This document shows, one piece after another, positions 52,321 through 61,669 of a stretch of 64,000 nucleotides of DNA. Below the pieces are notes generated by a model. It was given only the letters and a program-made list of their open reading frames with translations, did not search any database and had not been told where the DNA came from. How positions within the stretch are numbered: the first letter of the stretch is position 1; each line of letters opens with the position of its first letter. The stretch is from Burkholderia ambifaria AMMD (GTDB lineage: Bacteria > Pseudomonadota > Gammaproteobacteria > Burkholderiales > Burkholderiaceae), in the NCBI RefSeq assembly GCF_000203915.1, contig NC_008391.1, positions 2,582,970-2,646,969 of the forward strand. The letters are read 5' to 3'. The translations under genes were made by a program, and so were the position numbers.

Positions 52321-53244
52321 ATGAAGTCAGCCGCTTCCGCCACCGCAGCCGAGGTGATGCCGGTGCGCCGCGACCTGCGCTTCGACCTGCCGGTCGAACG
52401 CGCGAAGGACTGGCACGGGCTCGGCCCGCACGTGACGCACTTCTTCAATGCACTGTCGCTGCTGTTTCCGGCCGGCGAACGCTTTTTCATGGATTCGGTG
52501 CGCAACTATCGCGACCGGATCGACGATCTCGTGCTGAAGCGCCAGGTGCTCGGTTTCATCGGCCAGGAGGCGATGCATACGCGCGAGCACGTTGAATACA
52601 ACGAGCTGATGCAGGCGAACCGGCTGCCCGCGCGCAAGCTCGACAAGCGCGTATGGACGGTGCTCGGCTTCGCGAAGCGCGTGCTGCCGCATTCGGTGCA
52701 ACTCGCGCATACGGTCGCGGCGGAGCACTACACGGCGATGCTCGCGGACTGGCTGCTGCGCGACCCGACGCGTCTCGCCGGCTCGGTCGAAGGCTACCGG
52801 CAGATGTGGGTATGGCATGCGCTGGAGGAAACCGAGCACAAGGCCGTGTCCTACGACGTGTGGAACGCCGTGATGAAGCCGGGCCTGCGCCGCTATCTGA
52901 TCCGCGTCGGCGTCTACCTGCTGACGACGCTGACGTTCTGGCCGACCGTATTTCTGATCCACGGGACGCTGTTGTCGCGCGATCGCGATATCAGGCATCG
53001 CGTGCGCGGCATGCTGCGGATGATCGCGTTCCTGTACGGGCCGCGCCGCGGGTTGTTTCCTCGCATCGCGGGGGAGTGGCTGAGCTTTTTGCGGCCCGGC
53101 TTCCATCCGTCGGACCACGACAACCGCCATCACCTTTCCCGCGTCGACGGCCTCGTCGCCGCATACGGCGAGCACGATGACGCGGCGGCCGGCCGCGGTC
53201 GCTCCCACGCCCACGCGCCCGCCCCGGTCGCATCGGGGCGCTGA
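52321..53244 (+). CDS. Predicted metal-dependent hydrolase (diiron-type helical protein)
   Basis: A 307-residue protein of the family annotated as predicted metal-dependent hydrolases (COG3687). Three E/H motifs stand out: IGQEAMHTREHVEYN, TVAAEHYTAMLADW and WHALEETEHKAVSYDVW. They suggest a ferritin-like four-helix bundle with two metals. A membrane-like hydrophobic stretch follows (VGVYLLTTLTFWPTVFLIHG). Substrate unknown. AGGAGA precedes the start. It stands alone, 436 bases before the sigma54 activator gene. Confidence 0.82.
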   Translation: MKSAASATAAEVMPVRRDLRFDLPVERAKDWHGLGPHVTHFFNALSLLFPAGERFFMDSVRNYRDRIDDLVLKRQVLGFIGQEAMHTREHVEYNELMQANRLPARKLDKRVWTVLGFAKRVLPHSVQLAHTVAAEHYTAMLADWLLRDPTRLAGSVEGYRQMWVWHALEETEHKAVSYDVWNAVMKPGLRRYLIRVGVYLLTTLTFWPTVFLIHGTLLSRDRDIRHRVRGMLRMIAFLYGPRRGLFPRIAGEWLSFLRPGFHPSDHDNRHHLSRVDGLVAAYGEHDDAAAGRGRSHAHAPAPVASGR

Positions 53245-53680
53245 TCCGCCCGCCGCGCGATGCGGCGCGTGTTGCGTTCGTGCATCAACCCCGTTTAATT
53301 GACGATTGACCGGCATCAAGCGGAAACGATTGCGCACGCGTTCGCCGGGACGGCCGACCCGCCACGCCGGCGCATGCGGCCGATTCGATTCCGCCTGACC
53401 GGCATCGCATGCCGACCCGGTGCGCCAGCACCGGCGCGGTTCCCCGCGTTCGTGATCTCCGCGGCTTTCTTCCGGGTTCACCCCGCCACCGGGAAAACAC
53501 CCATCTAGCCGCGCGTCCGCGGCATCGATATACCGTTCATGAAAGGATTCGTTCGGCGCACGATTATCGCCCGGGGGGATTTTATTCGTACGGAAATACG
53601 GCCAATATGTCGGTTCGATCGAGGTCCTTCGTACGCGCGGCGAGCCGGCGCACGATACCAACGCCAAGCGGGGAATAACG
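53245..53680. other. Intergenic region upstream of the sigma54 activator gene
   Basis: No gene is supported in these 436 bases. The right half (53530-53640) is mildly AT-richer and should hold the promoter of the activator gene. Its ribosome site is GGGGAATAACG just before 53681. I saw no -24/-12 element here, so self-activation through sigma54 is not suggested. Confidence 0.45.
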
Positions 53681-55153
53681 ATGGTTGCAAGGTCACCCGA
53701 CGCAAACGGGACGGCGGCGCCCGAGATGCCGCTCGTATCCGTTACCGCCCCCGAGGCCGGACGCAAGCTGTTCGTGATCATGCGTTCGCCGGACGAGCCG
53801 TTGCTGGCGCAACTGCGCGGGCTCGGCTGGGATATCTCGATCGCCAAGACAGCCGGCGCCGCGCAGAACATGACATCCGGCGTCAACGTCGCCGCCGGGC
53901 TCATCGATTTCTCCGGATTCACGTCGCGCGACTATCCCGCGCTGAAGGCGTGCCTGAGTCAGGCGGCGATCGGCTGGATTTCCGTCGCGCAGGCCGGTGT
54001 CACGATCAGCCCCGCCGTGCGCGAAATGATCCGCAGCTACTGTTTCGATTACGTGACGCTGCCGTTGCCGCACGAATGGATTTCGCACGTGCTCGGCCAT
54101 GCACGCGGGATGGCCGCGCTCGATCGCGTCGACGGCGCGGCCTACGCGGCGTCGATCGGCGAGCACGGGATGATCGGCAACTGCGAAGCGATGCAACAGT
54201 TGTTCAGCACGATTCGCAAGGTCGCGAAAACCGACGCGAGCGTGTTCATCTCCGGCGAGTCGGGCACCGGCAAGGAGCTGACGGCGCTCGCGATCCACGA
54301 GCGCTCGGTGCGCGGCAAGGGCCCGTTCGTCGCGATCAACTGCGGCGCGATTCCGCATCACCTGCTGCAGTCGGAACTGTTCGGCTACGAGCGCGGCGCA
54401 TTCACCGGGGCGAACCAGCGGCGCGCGGGCCGGATCGAATCCGCGAACGGCGGCACGCTGTTTCTCGACGAAATCGGCGACATGCCGGTCGAAAGCCAGG
54501 CGAGCCTGCTGCGCTTCCTGCAGGAAGGGAAGATCGAGCGGCTCGGCGGCCAGGAATCGATTTCGGTCGATGTGCGGATCATCTCGGCGACGCACGTGGA
54601 TCTCGACGGCGCGGTCGAAGCCGCACGCTTTCGCGCGGACCTCTATCACCGGCTCTGCGTGCTGCGCATTCACGAGCCGCCGCTGCGCGCGCGCGGCAAG
54701 GACATCGACATCCTCGCGCATTACGTGCTGCAGAAATACAAGGCCGACAGCGGCCGCAAGATCAGCGGCTTCACGTCGGCCGCGCTCGACGCGATGCGCC
54801 GCTACGAGTGGCCCGGCAACGTGCGCGAGCTGATCAACCGGGTGCGCCGCGCGATCGTGATGGCGGAAAGCCGGCTGCTCACGCCGAACGATCTCGGGCT
54901 CGAGACGCCGGGCGAAACGGAGCCCGTGACGCTCGAACAGGCGCGTTCGCTCGCCGAGCGCACCGCGATCGAGAACGCGCTGCTGCGCAACGATCACCGG
55001 ATCAACAAGGCCGCCGCCGAACTCGGCATCTCGCGCGTGACGCTCTACCGGATGATGATCGAGCACGGGCTCAACGACCACGACAACAACGGCGACAACG
55101 GCGGGAAGGACGGTTCACCGTCCGGCGACGCTGACCACCAGCGCGTCGGCTGA
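53681..55153 (+). CDS. Sigma54-dependent activator of the VpsR/BerB type
   Basis: A 490-residue enhancer-binding protein. The N-terminal 150 residues look like a receiver-type fold, but no clear acceptor Asp context (D-x-x-x-P) is seen, as in VpsR-like proteins that respond to c-di-GMP. The AAA+ domain has Walker A GESGTGKE (192-199), GAFTGA (239-244, contacts sigma54) and Walker B GGTLFLDEIGD (257-267). A Fis-type helix-turn-helix (INKAAAELGISRVTLYRMM) is near the C-terminus, followed by a loose Asp/Asn/Gly tail. In Burkholderia and Vibrio such proteins control biofilm matrix genes. No partner histidine kinase is adjacent. Confidence 0.85.
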   Translation: MVARSPDANGTAAPEMPLVSVTAPEAGRKLFVIMRSPDEPLLAQLRGLGWDISIAKTAGAAQNMTSGVNVAAGLIDFSGFTSRDYPALKACLSQAAIGWISVAQAGVTISPAVREMIRSYCFDYVTLPLPHEWISHVLGHARGMAALDRVDGAAYAASIGEHGMIGNCEAMQQLFSTIRKVAKTDASVFISGESGTGKELTALAIHERSVRGKGPFVAINCGAIPHHLLQSELFGYERGAFTGANQRRAGRIESANGGTLFLDEIGDMPVESQASLLRFLQEGKIERLGGQESISVDVRIISATHVDLDGAVEAARFRADLYHRLCVLRIHEPPLRARGKDIDILAHYVLQKYKADSGRKISGFTSAALDAMRRYEWPGNVRELINRVRRAIVMAESRLLTPNDLGLETPGETEPVTLEQARSLAERTAIENALLRNDHRINKAAAELGISRVTLYRMMIEHGLNDHDNNGDNGGKDGSPSGDADHQRVG

Positions 55154-55214
55154 ACGGCGGCAGGGCAGCGTTCGCGGCCGGCCGTGCGCACGGCCGGCGG
55201 CATGTAAAGAGCGT

Positions 55215-55224
55215 GAAACGTTTC
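55215..55224. promoter_or_regulatory. Palindrome GAAACGTTTC, possible activator site
   Basis: A perfect 10-base palindrome lies 230 bases upstream of the -24/-12 promoter, a normal distance for an enhancer-binding protein site. It is a candidate only; no second copy was found. Confidence 0.3.
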
Positions 55225-55453
55225 CTGTCGGCAGCCACCCGAATAACCCGGCAAACGCGGCCGGCGGCGTGCCGCCCGCGCCGGCAAAACTTTCCGGATC
55301 GTCAGCGCGCCTTGTCCGGCAAGGCATTGCCGCAGCGCACCCGCGGCCGCCCGCGCGCGGCATGTTTCAGTTTCGTAACTTCCCGCGTGTCCGGCCCGGG
55401 CCGGCCGCCAGCTTGTCCGACGAAAGCCTTGTGCGGCCGGCTTCATCCGAAGC

Positions 55454-55468
55454 TGGCCCGCTCCTTGC
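55454..55468 (+). promoter_or_regulatory. Sigma54 (-24/-12) promoter
   Basis: TGGCCCGCTCCTTGC matches the consensus TGGCACG-N4-TTGC at all invariant GG and GC positions with exact spacing. It starts 300 bases after the stop of the sigma54 activator gene and points into a region with no known gene. Transcription would begin near 55480. Confidence 0.65.
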
Positions 55469-55682
55469 GCTGATCGAGGTGCGAGAGTCGACGACGTGGC
55501 GTCCGGCCGGTTCGGCAGCGAATGCAAGAGCCGGCAAGGACGCAGCCCACGGGGATGACCGGCGGGACGGGCAGCAAGCACTGCCCGGGTCCGACCGGCA
55601 GGGCCGTCGTCGTCGGATCGTCGGGGCACCGGCGAAGTCCGGTTGCCGGCACAAGCAACGGCACGAATACGGGGTAGAAAAA

Positions 55683-55934
55683 ATGATGAACGATCGCCAA
55701 ACGACGCGGCCGGCCAGCCGCGAACGCAATGATTCGACCCATCGCCGGGCGTCCGCGCATCTTGCCGCCGGCCGGCATGCGTCGACAGGCCATCTCTGCG
55801 CGCCCGGTGCGCGGCGGATCCGGCTGATACCCGGTCATCCGCGCCGGGCCGGTACTTTTTCGCTGGCCAACCGGATCCGCCAGGGTATGTGCACCCGCGC
55901 GCCGGTTCGGCTGCGCCCGCTCTTCGCGTATTGA
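55683..55934 (+). CDS. Possible small basic protein downstream of the sigma54 promoter
   Basis: An 83-residue open frame that begins with two ATG codons behind a moderate GGGGTAG. It lies about 200 bases after the sigma54 start point. The product is rich in Arg and His (RPASRERNDSTHRRASAHLA) with no clear domain. It may be the target gene of the promoter. The alternative is that the promoter drives a non-coding RNA and the frame is chance. Confidence 0.3.
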   Translation: MMNDRQTTRPASRERNDSTHRRASAHLAAGRHASTGHLCAPGARRIRLIPGHPRRAGTFSLANRIRQGMCTRAPVRLRPLFAY

Positions 55935-56157
55935 CGTCGCACGCGGGCCATCGCCCGCGGAAGTCAGCGGTTTGCAATCCGGATGAAACGCGGGTTCAGG
56001 CGGTGCGGTATCAGGCGGGGCAGTATCAGGCGATACGACACGGTCGATGAAACCGGCGCGACGGCAAACGTCAGGGAGGCGTCGCCGTCCGGCGCTTGGG
56101 GGAGGGGCGGTCCGGCCGCGCGCGACGGGCATCACACCCGTCGCGCGCGACGCCGCT
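55935..56157. other. Intergenic region before the convergent solute-binding protein gene
   Basis: No gene is supported here. It contains short near-repeats (GGTATCAGGCGG and CAGTATCAGGCG at about 56007-56035). A GC-rich hairpin (GCGCGCGACGGG/CCCGTCGCGCGC, about 56116-56150) is a possible terminator for both convergent units, though no T run follows on the plus strand. Confidence 0.4.
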
Positions 56158-56940
56158 TCAGCCGCCGTAGATATCGAAGTCGAAGTACTTCGACGCGAGC
56201 CGCTTGTAGGTGCCGTCCTTGACCATGTCGAGGATCGCGCGGTCGATCTTCGCCTTCAGGTCGGTGTCTTCCTTGCGCAGCCCGATGCCGGCGCCGATGC
56301 CGAGCACCTTCTCGTCGATGAGTTCGGGCCCGACGAACTGGTAGCCCGCGCCGCGCGGCGACTTCAGGAACCCGATCGCGGCCTGCACCTCGTCCTGCAG
56401 CGCGGCGTCCAGGCGGCCCGACGTGAGGTCCGCATACACGCCGTCCTGGTTCTGGTACGACACGACGTTCGCGCCTTGCTTCGCCCAGTACGCCTTCGCA
56501 TACGCTTCCTGCGTCGTGCCTTGCTCGACGCCGATCGACTTGCCCTTCAGCGATTCGGCCGTCGGCAGCAGCGATGAACCCTTCTTCACGACGAGCCGCG
56601 TCGGCTGGTTGTAGATCTTCGTCGTGAAGCCGATCTGTTCCGCGCGTTGCGGCGTGATCGACATCGACGACAGCACCGCGTCGAACTTCTTCGCCTTCAG
56701 CGCCGGGATCATGCCGTCGAAATCGTTCTCCAGCCACACGCACTTCGCCTTCAGCCGCGCGCAGATTTCGTTGCCGAGATCGATGTCGAAGCCGACGAGC
56801 TTGCCGTCGGGCGCCTTCGATTCGAACGGTGCATAGCTGGCGTCGGTGCCGAAGCGCAGCGTGGTCCAGTCCTTCGCGGCGGCGGGACCCGCCGATACCG
56901 CGAGCAGGGCGATCGAAACGGCGGCAATCAGTCTCTTCAT
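56158..56940 (-). CDS. Amino-acid ABC transporter solute-binding protein (family 3)
   Basis: A 260-residue periplasmic binding protein with a signal peptide (MKRLIAAVSIALLAVSAGPA). The family signatures are LRFGTDASYAPFESKAPDG, LVGFDIDLGNEICARLKAKC and FDAVLSSMSITPQRAEQIGF. It resembles lysine/arginine/ornithine- or histidine-binding proteins (ArgT/HisJ). No permease or ATPase gene lies nearby, so it is an orphan that must share a transporter encoded elsewhere. AAGGAACC precedes the start. It diverges from the Xre/RES pair. Confidence 0.9.
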   Translation of the reverse strand: MKRLIAAVSIALLAVSAGPAAAKDWTTLRFGTDASYAPFESKAPDGKLVGFDIDLGNEICARLKAKCVWLENDFDGMIPALKAKKFDAVLSSMSITPQRAEQIGFTTKIYNQPTRLVVKKGSSLLPTAESLKGKSIGVEQGTTQEAYAKAYWAKQGANVVSYQNQDGVYADLTSGRLDAALQDEVQAAIGFLKSPRGAGYQFVGPELIDEKVLGIGAGIGLRKEDTDLKAKIDRAILDMVKDGTYKRLASKYFDFDIYGG

Positions 56941-57112
56941 GATGGTTCCTTGGCGTGGTCTATCCGGTTCTCGGCGACTCGGTTGCTGTAGATACGCACC
57001 GCGTGGCGATGCGCTGTCCGCACGGCCATTAACGCAGAAAATAAAATATTCGTCCAGAATGGACAAAAAATATCGTCTTGTCGAAGGAAATGCCGATGTC
57101 GGGGGACGACCC

Positions 57113-57166
57113 TTGCAAAAATACCGAAATGGACTAATCTTGTTAGTGAATTCATTTCGAGACTAA
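57113..57166 (+). promoter_or_regulatory. Promoter and operator of the Xre/RES pair
   Basis: TTGCAA (57113-57118) and TAATCT (57135-57140) are spaced by 16 bases. The palindrome ACTAA-N5-TTAGT (57133-57147) covers the -10, and a further ACTAA half site lies at 57162-57166, just before the start codon. This is the usual place for antitoxin autorepression. Confidence 0.65.
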
Positions 57167-57171
57167 CGCTC

Positions 57172-57591
57172 ATGACACAGCCCGCCTTCGATCCGTATTC
57201 CGCCCCGCGGCAGGCTTCGGTCGCGCAGATGTCGGCGGCCGGCCTGCGTGCGTTCTTCAACATCGCGCGCGACTGGGAGCTGACGATCGACGAACAGATC
57301 GTGCTGCTCGGGTCGCCCGGCCGTTCGACGTTCTTCAAGTGGAAGGCAGCGCCGGAATCGGCGCGCCTGCCGCGCGACACGCTCGAGCGGCTATCGCTGC
57401 TGCTCGGCATCTACAAGGCGCTGCAGATCCTGCTGCCGCAGCCGGCTGCCGCCGATACCTGGGTCAAGCGGCCCAACGACGCCGCGCCGTTCGGCGGCAA
57501 GCGCGCGCTCGACCGGATGCTCGCCGGCAACGTCGGCGATCTGGTCGCCGTCCGGCAATATCTCGACGCGATGCGAGGTGGCTGGGCGTGA
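57172..57591 (+). CDS. Xre/MbcA/ParS-type antitoxin
   Basis: A 139-residue antitoxin of the DUF2384 family. The N-terminal part holds a helix-turn-helix (WELTIDEQIVLLGSPGRSTF; RLPRDTLERLSLLLGIYKAL). The C-terminal toxin-binding part has the family pattern FGGKRALDRMLAGNVGDL and VRQYLDAMRGGWA. It should neutralise the RES toxin encoded next and repress its own promoter. Its TGA overlaps the toxin GTG start. The upstream palindromic operator overlaps the -10. Confidence 0.9.
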   Translation: MTQPAFDPYSAPRQASVAQMSAAGLRAFFNIARDWELTIDEQIVLLGSPGRSTFFKWKAAPESARLPRDTLERLSLLLGIYKALQILLPQPAAADTWVKRPNDAAPFGGKRALDRMLAGNVGDLVAVRQYLDAMRGGWA

Positions 57592-58289
57592 CGATGCCGA
57601 TCGAAGCGCAATCCTGGCCCACGACCGTCGTCGACTGGGCGCCTGCCTATCGCGTGATTCCCACCCGTTTCCCCGCCATCAACCTGTTCGATCGCGTCGC
57701 GTCCGCGGAGGATTTCGATGCGCTCTATGCGCTCGAATCGCTGACGAACGACCGCATCCGCAACGAAGTCGGCACGCTCGAGCTCGTGCCGCCGGCCGAG
57801 CGTCGCTACGGCCAGGGCTGGGGGCCGATCATGGCCGCGTTCACCCACCTGAATCCGCAGGGCAGCCGCTTTTCCGACGGCAGCTACGGCGTGTTCTACT
57901 GCGGGCGGTCGCGCGATACGGCGATCGCCGAAACGCGCTATCACAGCGGGCTGTTCATGTCCGCGACGAAGGAGCCGCCGATGCGCCAGCAGATGCGGCT
58001 CTACACGGTGTACGCGCACGGCGAAGTCGCCGACGTGCGCACATGGCCGCAGCGCAGCCCGGCGCTGCTCGATCCGCTCGACTACAGCGCGGGGCAGGCG
58101 CTCGGGCGCGCGGTGCGCCATGCGGGCGGCGCGGGCATCGTCTATCCGTCGGTGCGCGACGCAGGCGGCGAATGTCTCGCGGCGTTTCGCACGACGCTGC
58201 TGCGCGACTGTCATCACGCGGCGTATCTCGAATACAACTGGAACGGTTCCGCGATCGATGCGGTGTTCGAGTTGAACCAGGTGGGCTAG
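57588..58289 (+). CDS. RES-domain toxin
   Basis: A 233-residue RES-domain protein. The catalytic Arg, Glu and Ser that name the family can be placed in YRVIPTRFPAINLFDRV, VFYCGRSRDTAIAETRYH and the C-terminal GGECLAAFRT region. RES toxins such as MbcT degrade NAD+. The start is GTG 57588, overlapping the antitoxin stop, with GAGGTGG 7 bases upstream; ATG 57594 is the alternative. It carries more residues than short RES toxins (about 150), due to the N-terminal extension typical of the MbcT/Res group with 200 or more. Confidence 0.9.
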   Translation: MTMPIEAQSWPTTVVDWAPAYRVIPTRFPAINLFDRVASAEDFDALYALESLTNDRIRNEVGTLELVPPAERRYGQGWGPIMAAFTHLNPQGSRFSDGSYGVFYCGRSRDTAIAETRYHSGLFMSATKEPPMRQQMRLYTVYAHGEVADVRTWPQRSPALLDPLDYSAGQALGRAVRHAGGAGIVYPSVRDAGGECLAAFRTTLLRDCHHAAYLEYNWNGSAIDAVFELNQVG

Positions 58290-58346
58290 CGGGGGAGGCT
58301 CGCGCGGGCAAACGCGTGCGCGTGCTTCCGCCAAGCCGTTGCCGGC

Positions 58347-59072
58347 CTACGGCAGCGGCAACTCGCCCGCGTGACGGGCGCGCGCGTCGGCCTGGGTGAG
58401 CGACCACATGTCGCCCGTGCGCGGTTCGACGATCGTCAGGCGTCCGGACGGTGCGAAAGCGCCGGTATCGATGAACCATTGCGCGCCGATGCGCTGCGGC
58501 GCGCGCACGGGCGTATGACCGGTGCAGGTCAGCGACAGGCCGGCCTGCAGCGCCGGGTCGGCGAGCCCCTGGACCAGGTCGCGCCCCCACATCAGCCGCT
58601 CGCGCACGTCGTGCGAATAGCTGCCGGTGTCGAGTTCCGCGTCCGGACCGAAGAATTCCGCATGCAGCACGTTGAAGCGCGCGGCGCCGTCGCCGACCAC
58701 GCGCACGAGCGGCAGCGCGTCGACGCGCGCCGCATGCGCATGCAGCCGTTCCGGCGGGAGATCGGCGCCCCAGTCGCCGCCGATCCCGCGCCATGCATCG
58801 GGCGGCAGCTTGCCGCGCGACACGAGGCTCAGCACTTCTTCGTGATTGCCGCGCACCACATGGCACCACGGGCGGTCGAGCAGCGTGAGCGTGGTTTCGG
58901 ACGCGGGGCCGCGATCGACGAGATCGCCGACCGAGAACAGCCGGTCGCAAGCCGGATCGAAGCCGATGTCGTGCAGCAGCGCGCGCAGCACATCCACGCA
59001 GCCATGCAGATCGCCGACGACGAAGTCGCGGCCGGCCGCGTTCGCGGGATGGTGGCAGAGGGGGGGTGTCAT
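58347..59072 (-). CDS. Calcineurin-like metallophosphoesterase (PrpA/ApaH type)
   Basis: A 241-residue phosphoesterase with the metal-binding motifs [34 protein letters not shown] and the later His residues in [12 protein letters not shown]. The layout fits PrpA/PrpB serine/threonine phosphatases and ApaH-like diadenosine tetraphosphatases; length favours the PrpA type. It should be cytoplasmic. It converges with the RES toxin gene 57 bases away and diverges from the DUF1345 gene. Confidence 0.9.
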   Translation of the reverse strand: MTPPLCHHPANAAGRDFVVGDLHGCVDVLRALLHDIGFDPACDRLFSVGDLVDRGPASETTLTLLDRPWCHVVRGNHEEVLSLVSRGKLPPDAWRGIGGDWGADLPPERLHAHAARVDALPLVRVVGDGAARFNVLHAEFFGPDAELDTGSYSHDVRERLMWGRDLVQGLADPALQAGLSLTCTGHTPVRAPQRIGAQWFIDTGAFAPSGRLTIVEPRTGDMWSLTQADARARHAGELPLP

Positions 59073-59206
59073 CCCGATATCTTAGGCGCTCGCGGCCATC
59101 GCAACGACATGCCGGAATGGCGATAATCGGGGCGCTACCCGCCGGCGACGCGCAGCGGCCCTTCGCGCGCCGGCGGGACCTTTCCATCCGCTTTCGGAAT
59201 CACACG

Positions 59207-59860
59207 ATGACGCTTTATCCGCAGGTATTACGCAACCGGCCGCGCATGGTCGCCGCCTTCGTCGCGGGCGTGGCGTGCGCGGTGCTGCTGCCGCTCCAGT
59301 TGCGGCCGACCGCGCGCGTGCTGATCGGCTGGGATTGCACGGTCTGGCTGTATCTCGTGCTGATGTGGGTGCGCATGGTCACCGCGCATCATCACAAGGT
59401 GCGCGAAGTCGCGATCCGCGAGGACGAGAACGCGACGACCGTGCTGACCGTCATCTGCCTCGCGACGGTCGCGAGCGTCGCCGCGATCGCGATCGAGCTC
59501 GCGACCGCGAAGAGCGTCGGCTTTCGCGCGGGGCTCGGCCATTACGCGATCACGGCCGCGACGCTGTTCGGCGCGTGGTTCCTGATTCCGACGATCTTCA
59601 CGCTGCACTACGCGCGGCTCTATTACGGCTCGCCGACCGGCGATCGCTGGCTGCGCTTTCCCGATCGCAACCCCGAGCCCGACTACTGGGATTTCCTGTA
59701 TTTCTCGTTCACGATCGCGGTCGCGTCGCAGACGGCCGACGTGTCGCTCGCGAACCGCTCCGCGCGCCGCGCGGTGCTCGCGCAGTCGATCCTGTCGTTC
59801 TACTTCAACATGGCCGTGCTCGGGCTATCGATCAATGTCGCGGCGGGGTTGCTGAGCTGA
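59207..59860 (+). CDS. DUF1345 family membrane protein
   Basis: A 217-residue inner membrane protein with about five helices. The DUF1345 signature is clear: [32 protein letters not shown] and [23 protein letters not shown]. The last block resembles the pore region of potassium channels in overall shape, but no function is established for this family. The start ATG 59207 has no strong ribosome site. It converges with the glutathione transferase gene 6 bases away. Confidence 0.88.
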   Translation: MTLYPQVLRNRPRMVAAFVAGVACAVLLPLQLRPTARVLIGWDCTVWLYLVLMWVRMVTAHHHKVREVAIREDENATTVLTVICLATVASVAAIAIELATAKSVGFRAGLGHYAITAATLFGAWFLIPTIFTLHYARLYYGSPTGDRWLRFPDRNPEPDYWDFLYFSFTIAVASQTADVSLANRSARRAVLAQSILSFYFNMAVLGLSINVAAGLLS

Positions 59861-59866
59861 CGCGGG

Positions 59867-60535
59867 TTATTTCAGGAGTTCGTATGGACCGCCGCGCTCG
59901 AGCGCGCGGCGGTACGCGGGCCGCGCGTGGATCGTTTCGAGAAAGCGTGCGATCGCCGGATACCTGCCGCCGTCGCCGCGCGCCATCGCGGCTTCGAGCG
60001 GGAAGCTCATCTGGATGTCGGCCGCGCTGAAGCTGTCGCCGACGAACCAGCCCGTGCGCGTCAGCGCGCCGTCGATATGATCGAGATGCAGCGCGATCTG
60101 CGGATCGACGAAGCCCGCTTGAAGCGTCGCGGCGATCTTGCGCGCGATCGGCCGCGCGAAGAATGGCATCGGCGCATGCGCGATCCGCAACGCGACGAGC
60201 TTCAGCAGCAGCGGCGGCATTGCGGACCCTTCCGCGTAGTGCAGCCAGTACGTGTAGTCGTGCCGCTCGGGCGTGCCGCCGGGCGGCGCGAGGCGGCCGT
60301 TGCCGTGGCGTTCGACCAGGTACTCGATGATCGCGCCCGATTCGGCGATCGTGCGGCCATCGTCGGTGACGACGGGCGACTTGCCGAGCGGATGGATCGC
60401 GCGCAGCGCGGGCGGCGCGAGCATGGTTTTCGGATCGCGCGCGTAGCGCACGATCTCGTACGGCACATCCAGTTCTTCGAGCAGCCAGAGCACGCGCTGC
60501 GAACGCGAGTTGTTCAGGTGATGGACGGTCAGCAT
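59867..60535 (-). CDS. Glutathione S-transferase
   Basis: A 222-residue GST. The N-terminal thioredoxin-like domain has LTVHHLNNSRSQRVLWLLEE, IHPLGKSPVVTDDG and the glutathione-binding ESGAIIEYL. The C-terminal helical domain ends YPAIARFLETIHARPAYRRA. The catalytic residue is probably Ser 10 or Asn 9 rather than Cys. It likely conjugates or reduces xenobiotics. A methyltransferase gene lies upstream on the same strand, 122 bases away. Confidence 0.92.
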   Translation of the reverse strand: MLTVHHLNNSRSQRVLWLLEELDVPYEIVRYARDPKTMLAPPALRAIHPLGKSPVVTDDGRTIAESGAIIEYLVERHGNGRLAPPGGTPERHDYTYWLHYAEGSAMPPLLLKLVALRIAHAPMPFFARPIARKIAATLQAGFVDPQIALHLDHIDGALTRTGWFVGDSFSAADIQMSFPLEAAMARGDGGRYPAIARFLETIHARPAYRRALERGGPYELLK

Positions 60536-60657
60536 GTCGAGGCCGGAAGAGGGGCGGGAACGACATCATACCGAGCGCGGGTGACGCCCGGCACGTCGGT
60601 CTGCCGCGCGATGGTCCAGTGCGTCGAGCGGCGCGCGTCACCCGTCGTTGCGCCTCG

Positions 60658-61368
60658 TCAAGCGGCGCGGCGCAACGCGATCCACGCGCCCCAGAACAGG
60701 CTCGAGAAAAAGCGCAGCGGCGCATCGAAACCCGCATCGTCGAGCAGTTCGAACACGGCTTCCTCGGAAGCCGGCGGATCGGCGCCCTGCAGGATTTTCG
60801 CCAGCTGCGCACGCACCGCGTCGGGCGTCGCGCCCTTCATGCGCCAGCGTTGCTGCCATGCATCGAGCAGACGAGGGTGGTCCGCGTAGCGGCGATGGTT
60901 GCCCGCGATCACCAGTGGCGCGCCGGGCTTCAGGCGGCGCGCGATCGCGTCCAGCAGCGCGGCCTTCGCCGTGTCGCCGGGCACGTGATGCAGCACGCCG
61001 ATCAGCGTCGCGCCGTCGAAGGCCGGCGCGTCGGGCAGCGCATCGATGCCGGCCTCGATGAAGTGCGTGCGGCCGGCGAAACCCGCCGCTTCGACGTTGG
61101 CGCGCGCGAGCGCGAGCATCGGCGCGGACGGATCGACGGCCGTGAACCGCCAGCCCGGTTCGAGCGCGGCGGGCACGCAGATTTCCTGCCCCGTGCCGCC
61201 TGCACCTACCACGAGGATCCGCGCATCGGCTGCGCGGATCGAGGATGCAAGCATGCACGCGGCGAGTTCGTGGCATGCGTCGTAGCCGGCGAGTGCGATG
61301 CGGGACTGTTCGGCGTATTCGTGCGCGCGTGCCGGATCGAACTTCGCGGCGCTGGCGGGGAGTGACAT
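60658..61368 (-). CDS. Class I SAM-dependent methyltransferase
   Basis: A 236-residue methyltransferase. The SAM site is ILVVGAGGTGQEICVPAALE, followed by TAVDPSAPMLALARANVE and the post-I strand ATLIGVLHHVP. The pattern resembles the UbiE/tRNA Cmo5U group of small-molecule methyltransferases. Substrate unknown. I chose the ATG at 61368, which follows CGAGGCAT; an in-frame ATG at 61413 would add 15 residues. Confidence 0.88.
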   Translation of the reverse strand: MSLPASAAKFDPARAHEYAEQSRIALAGYDACHELAACMLASSIRAADARILVVGAGGTGQEICVPAALEPGWRFTAVDPSAPMLALARANVEAAGFAGRTHFIEAGIDALPDAPAFDGATLIGVLHHVPGDTAKAALLDAIARRLKPGAPLVIAGNHRRYADHPRLLDAWQQRWRMKGATPDAVRAQLAKILQGADPPASEEAVFELLDDAGFDAPLRFFSSLFWGAWIALRRAA

Positions 61369-61669
61369 GGCGGATGCCTCGGGTTCTTGCGCGGACGGGG
61401 TGTCCACGCGCATCGCGCCGAGCGTAAGCGGCGGTCGGCGGCGCAACAAGGCGAGCGGCCATTCCGGTATGCGGACTACCCGACTCGGTGCGCGTCGCAC
61501 GCAAACGTTGTCGGGGTCGATTCGCATTTAAAAATGTGAGGAATCAATACGTTTCAGAACTGAAACAGGTGCATACTTTTCTTCCCCCCTGCCTGGCCGT
61601 CGCATGCCGGGCCCGCTGCGGCGCGCCGTTCGCGCGGCCATGCTGCTCGGCACGCATGAGGAGCGCATG

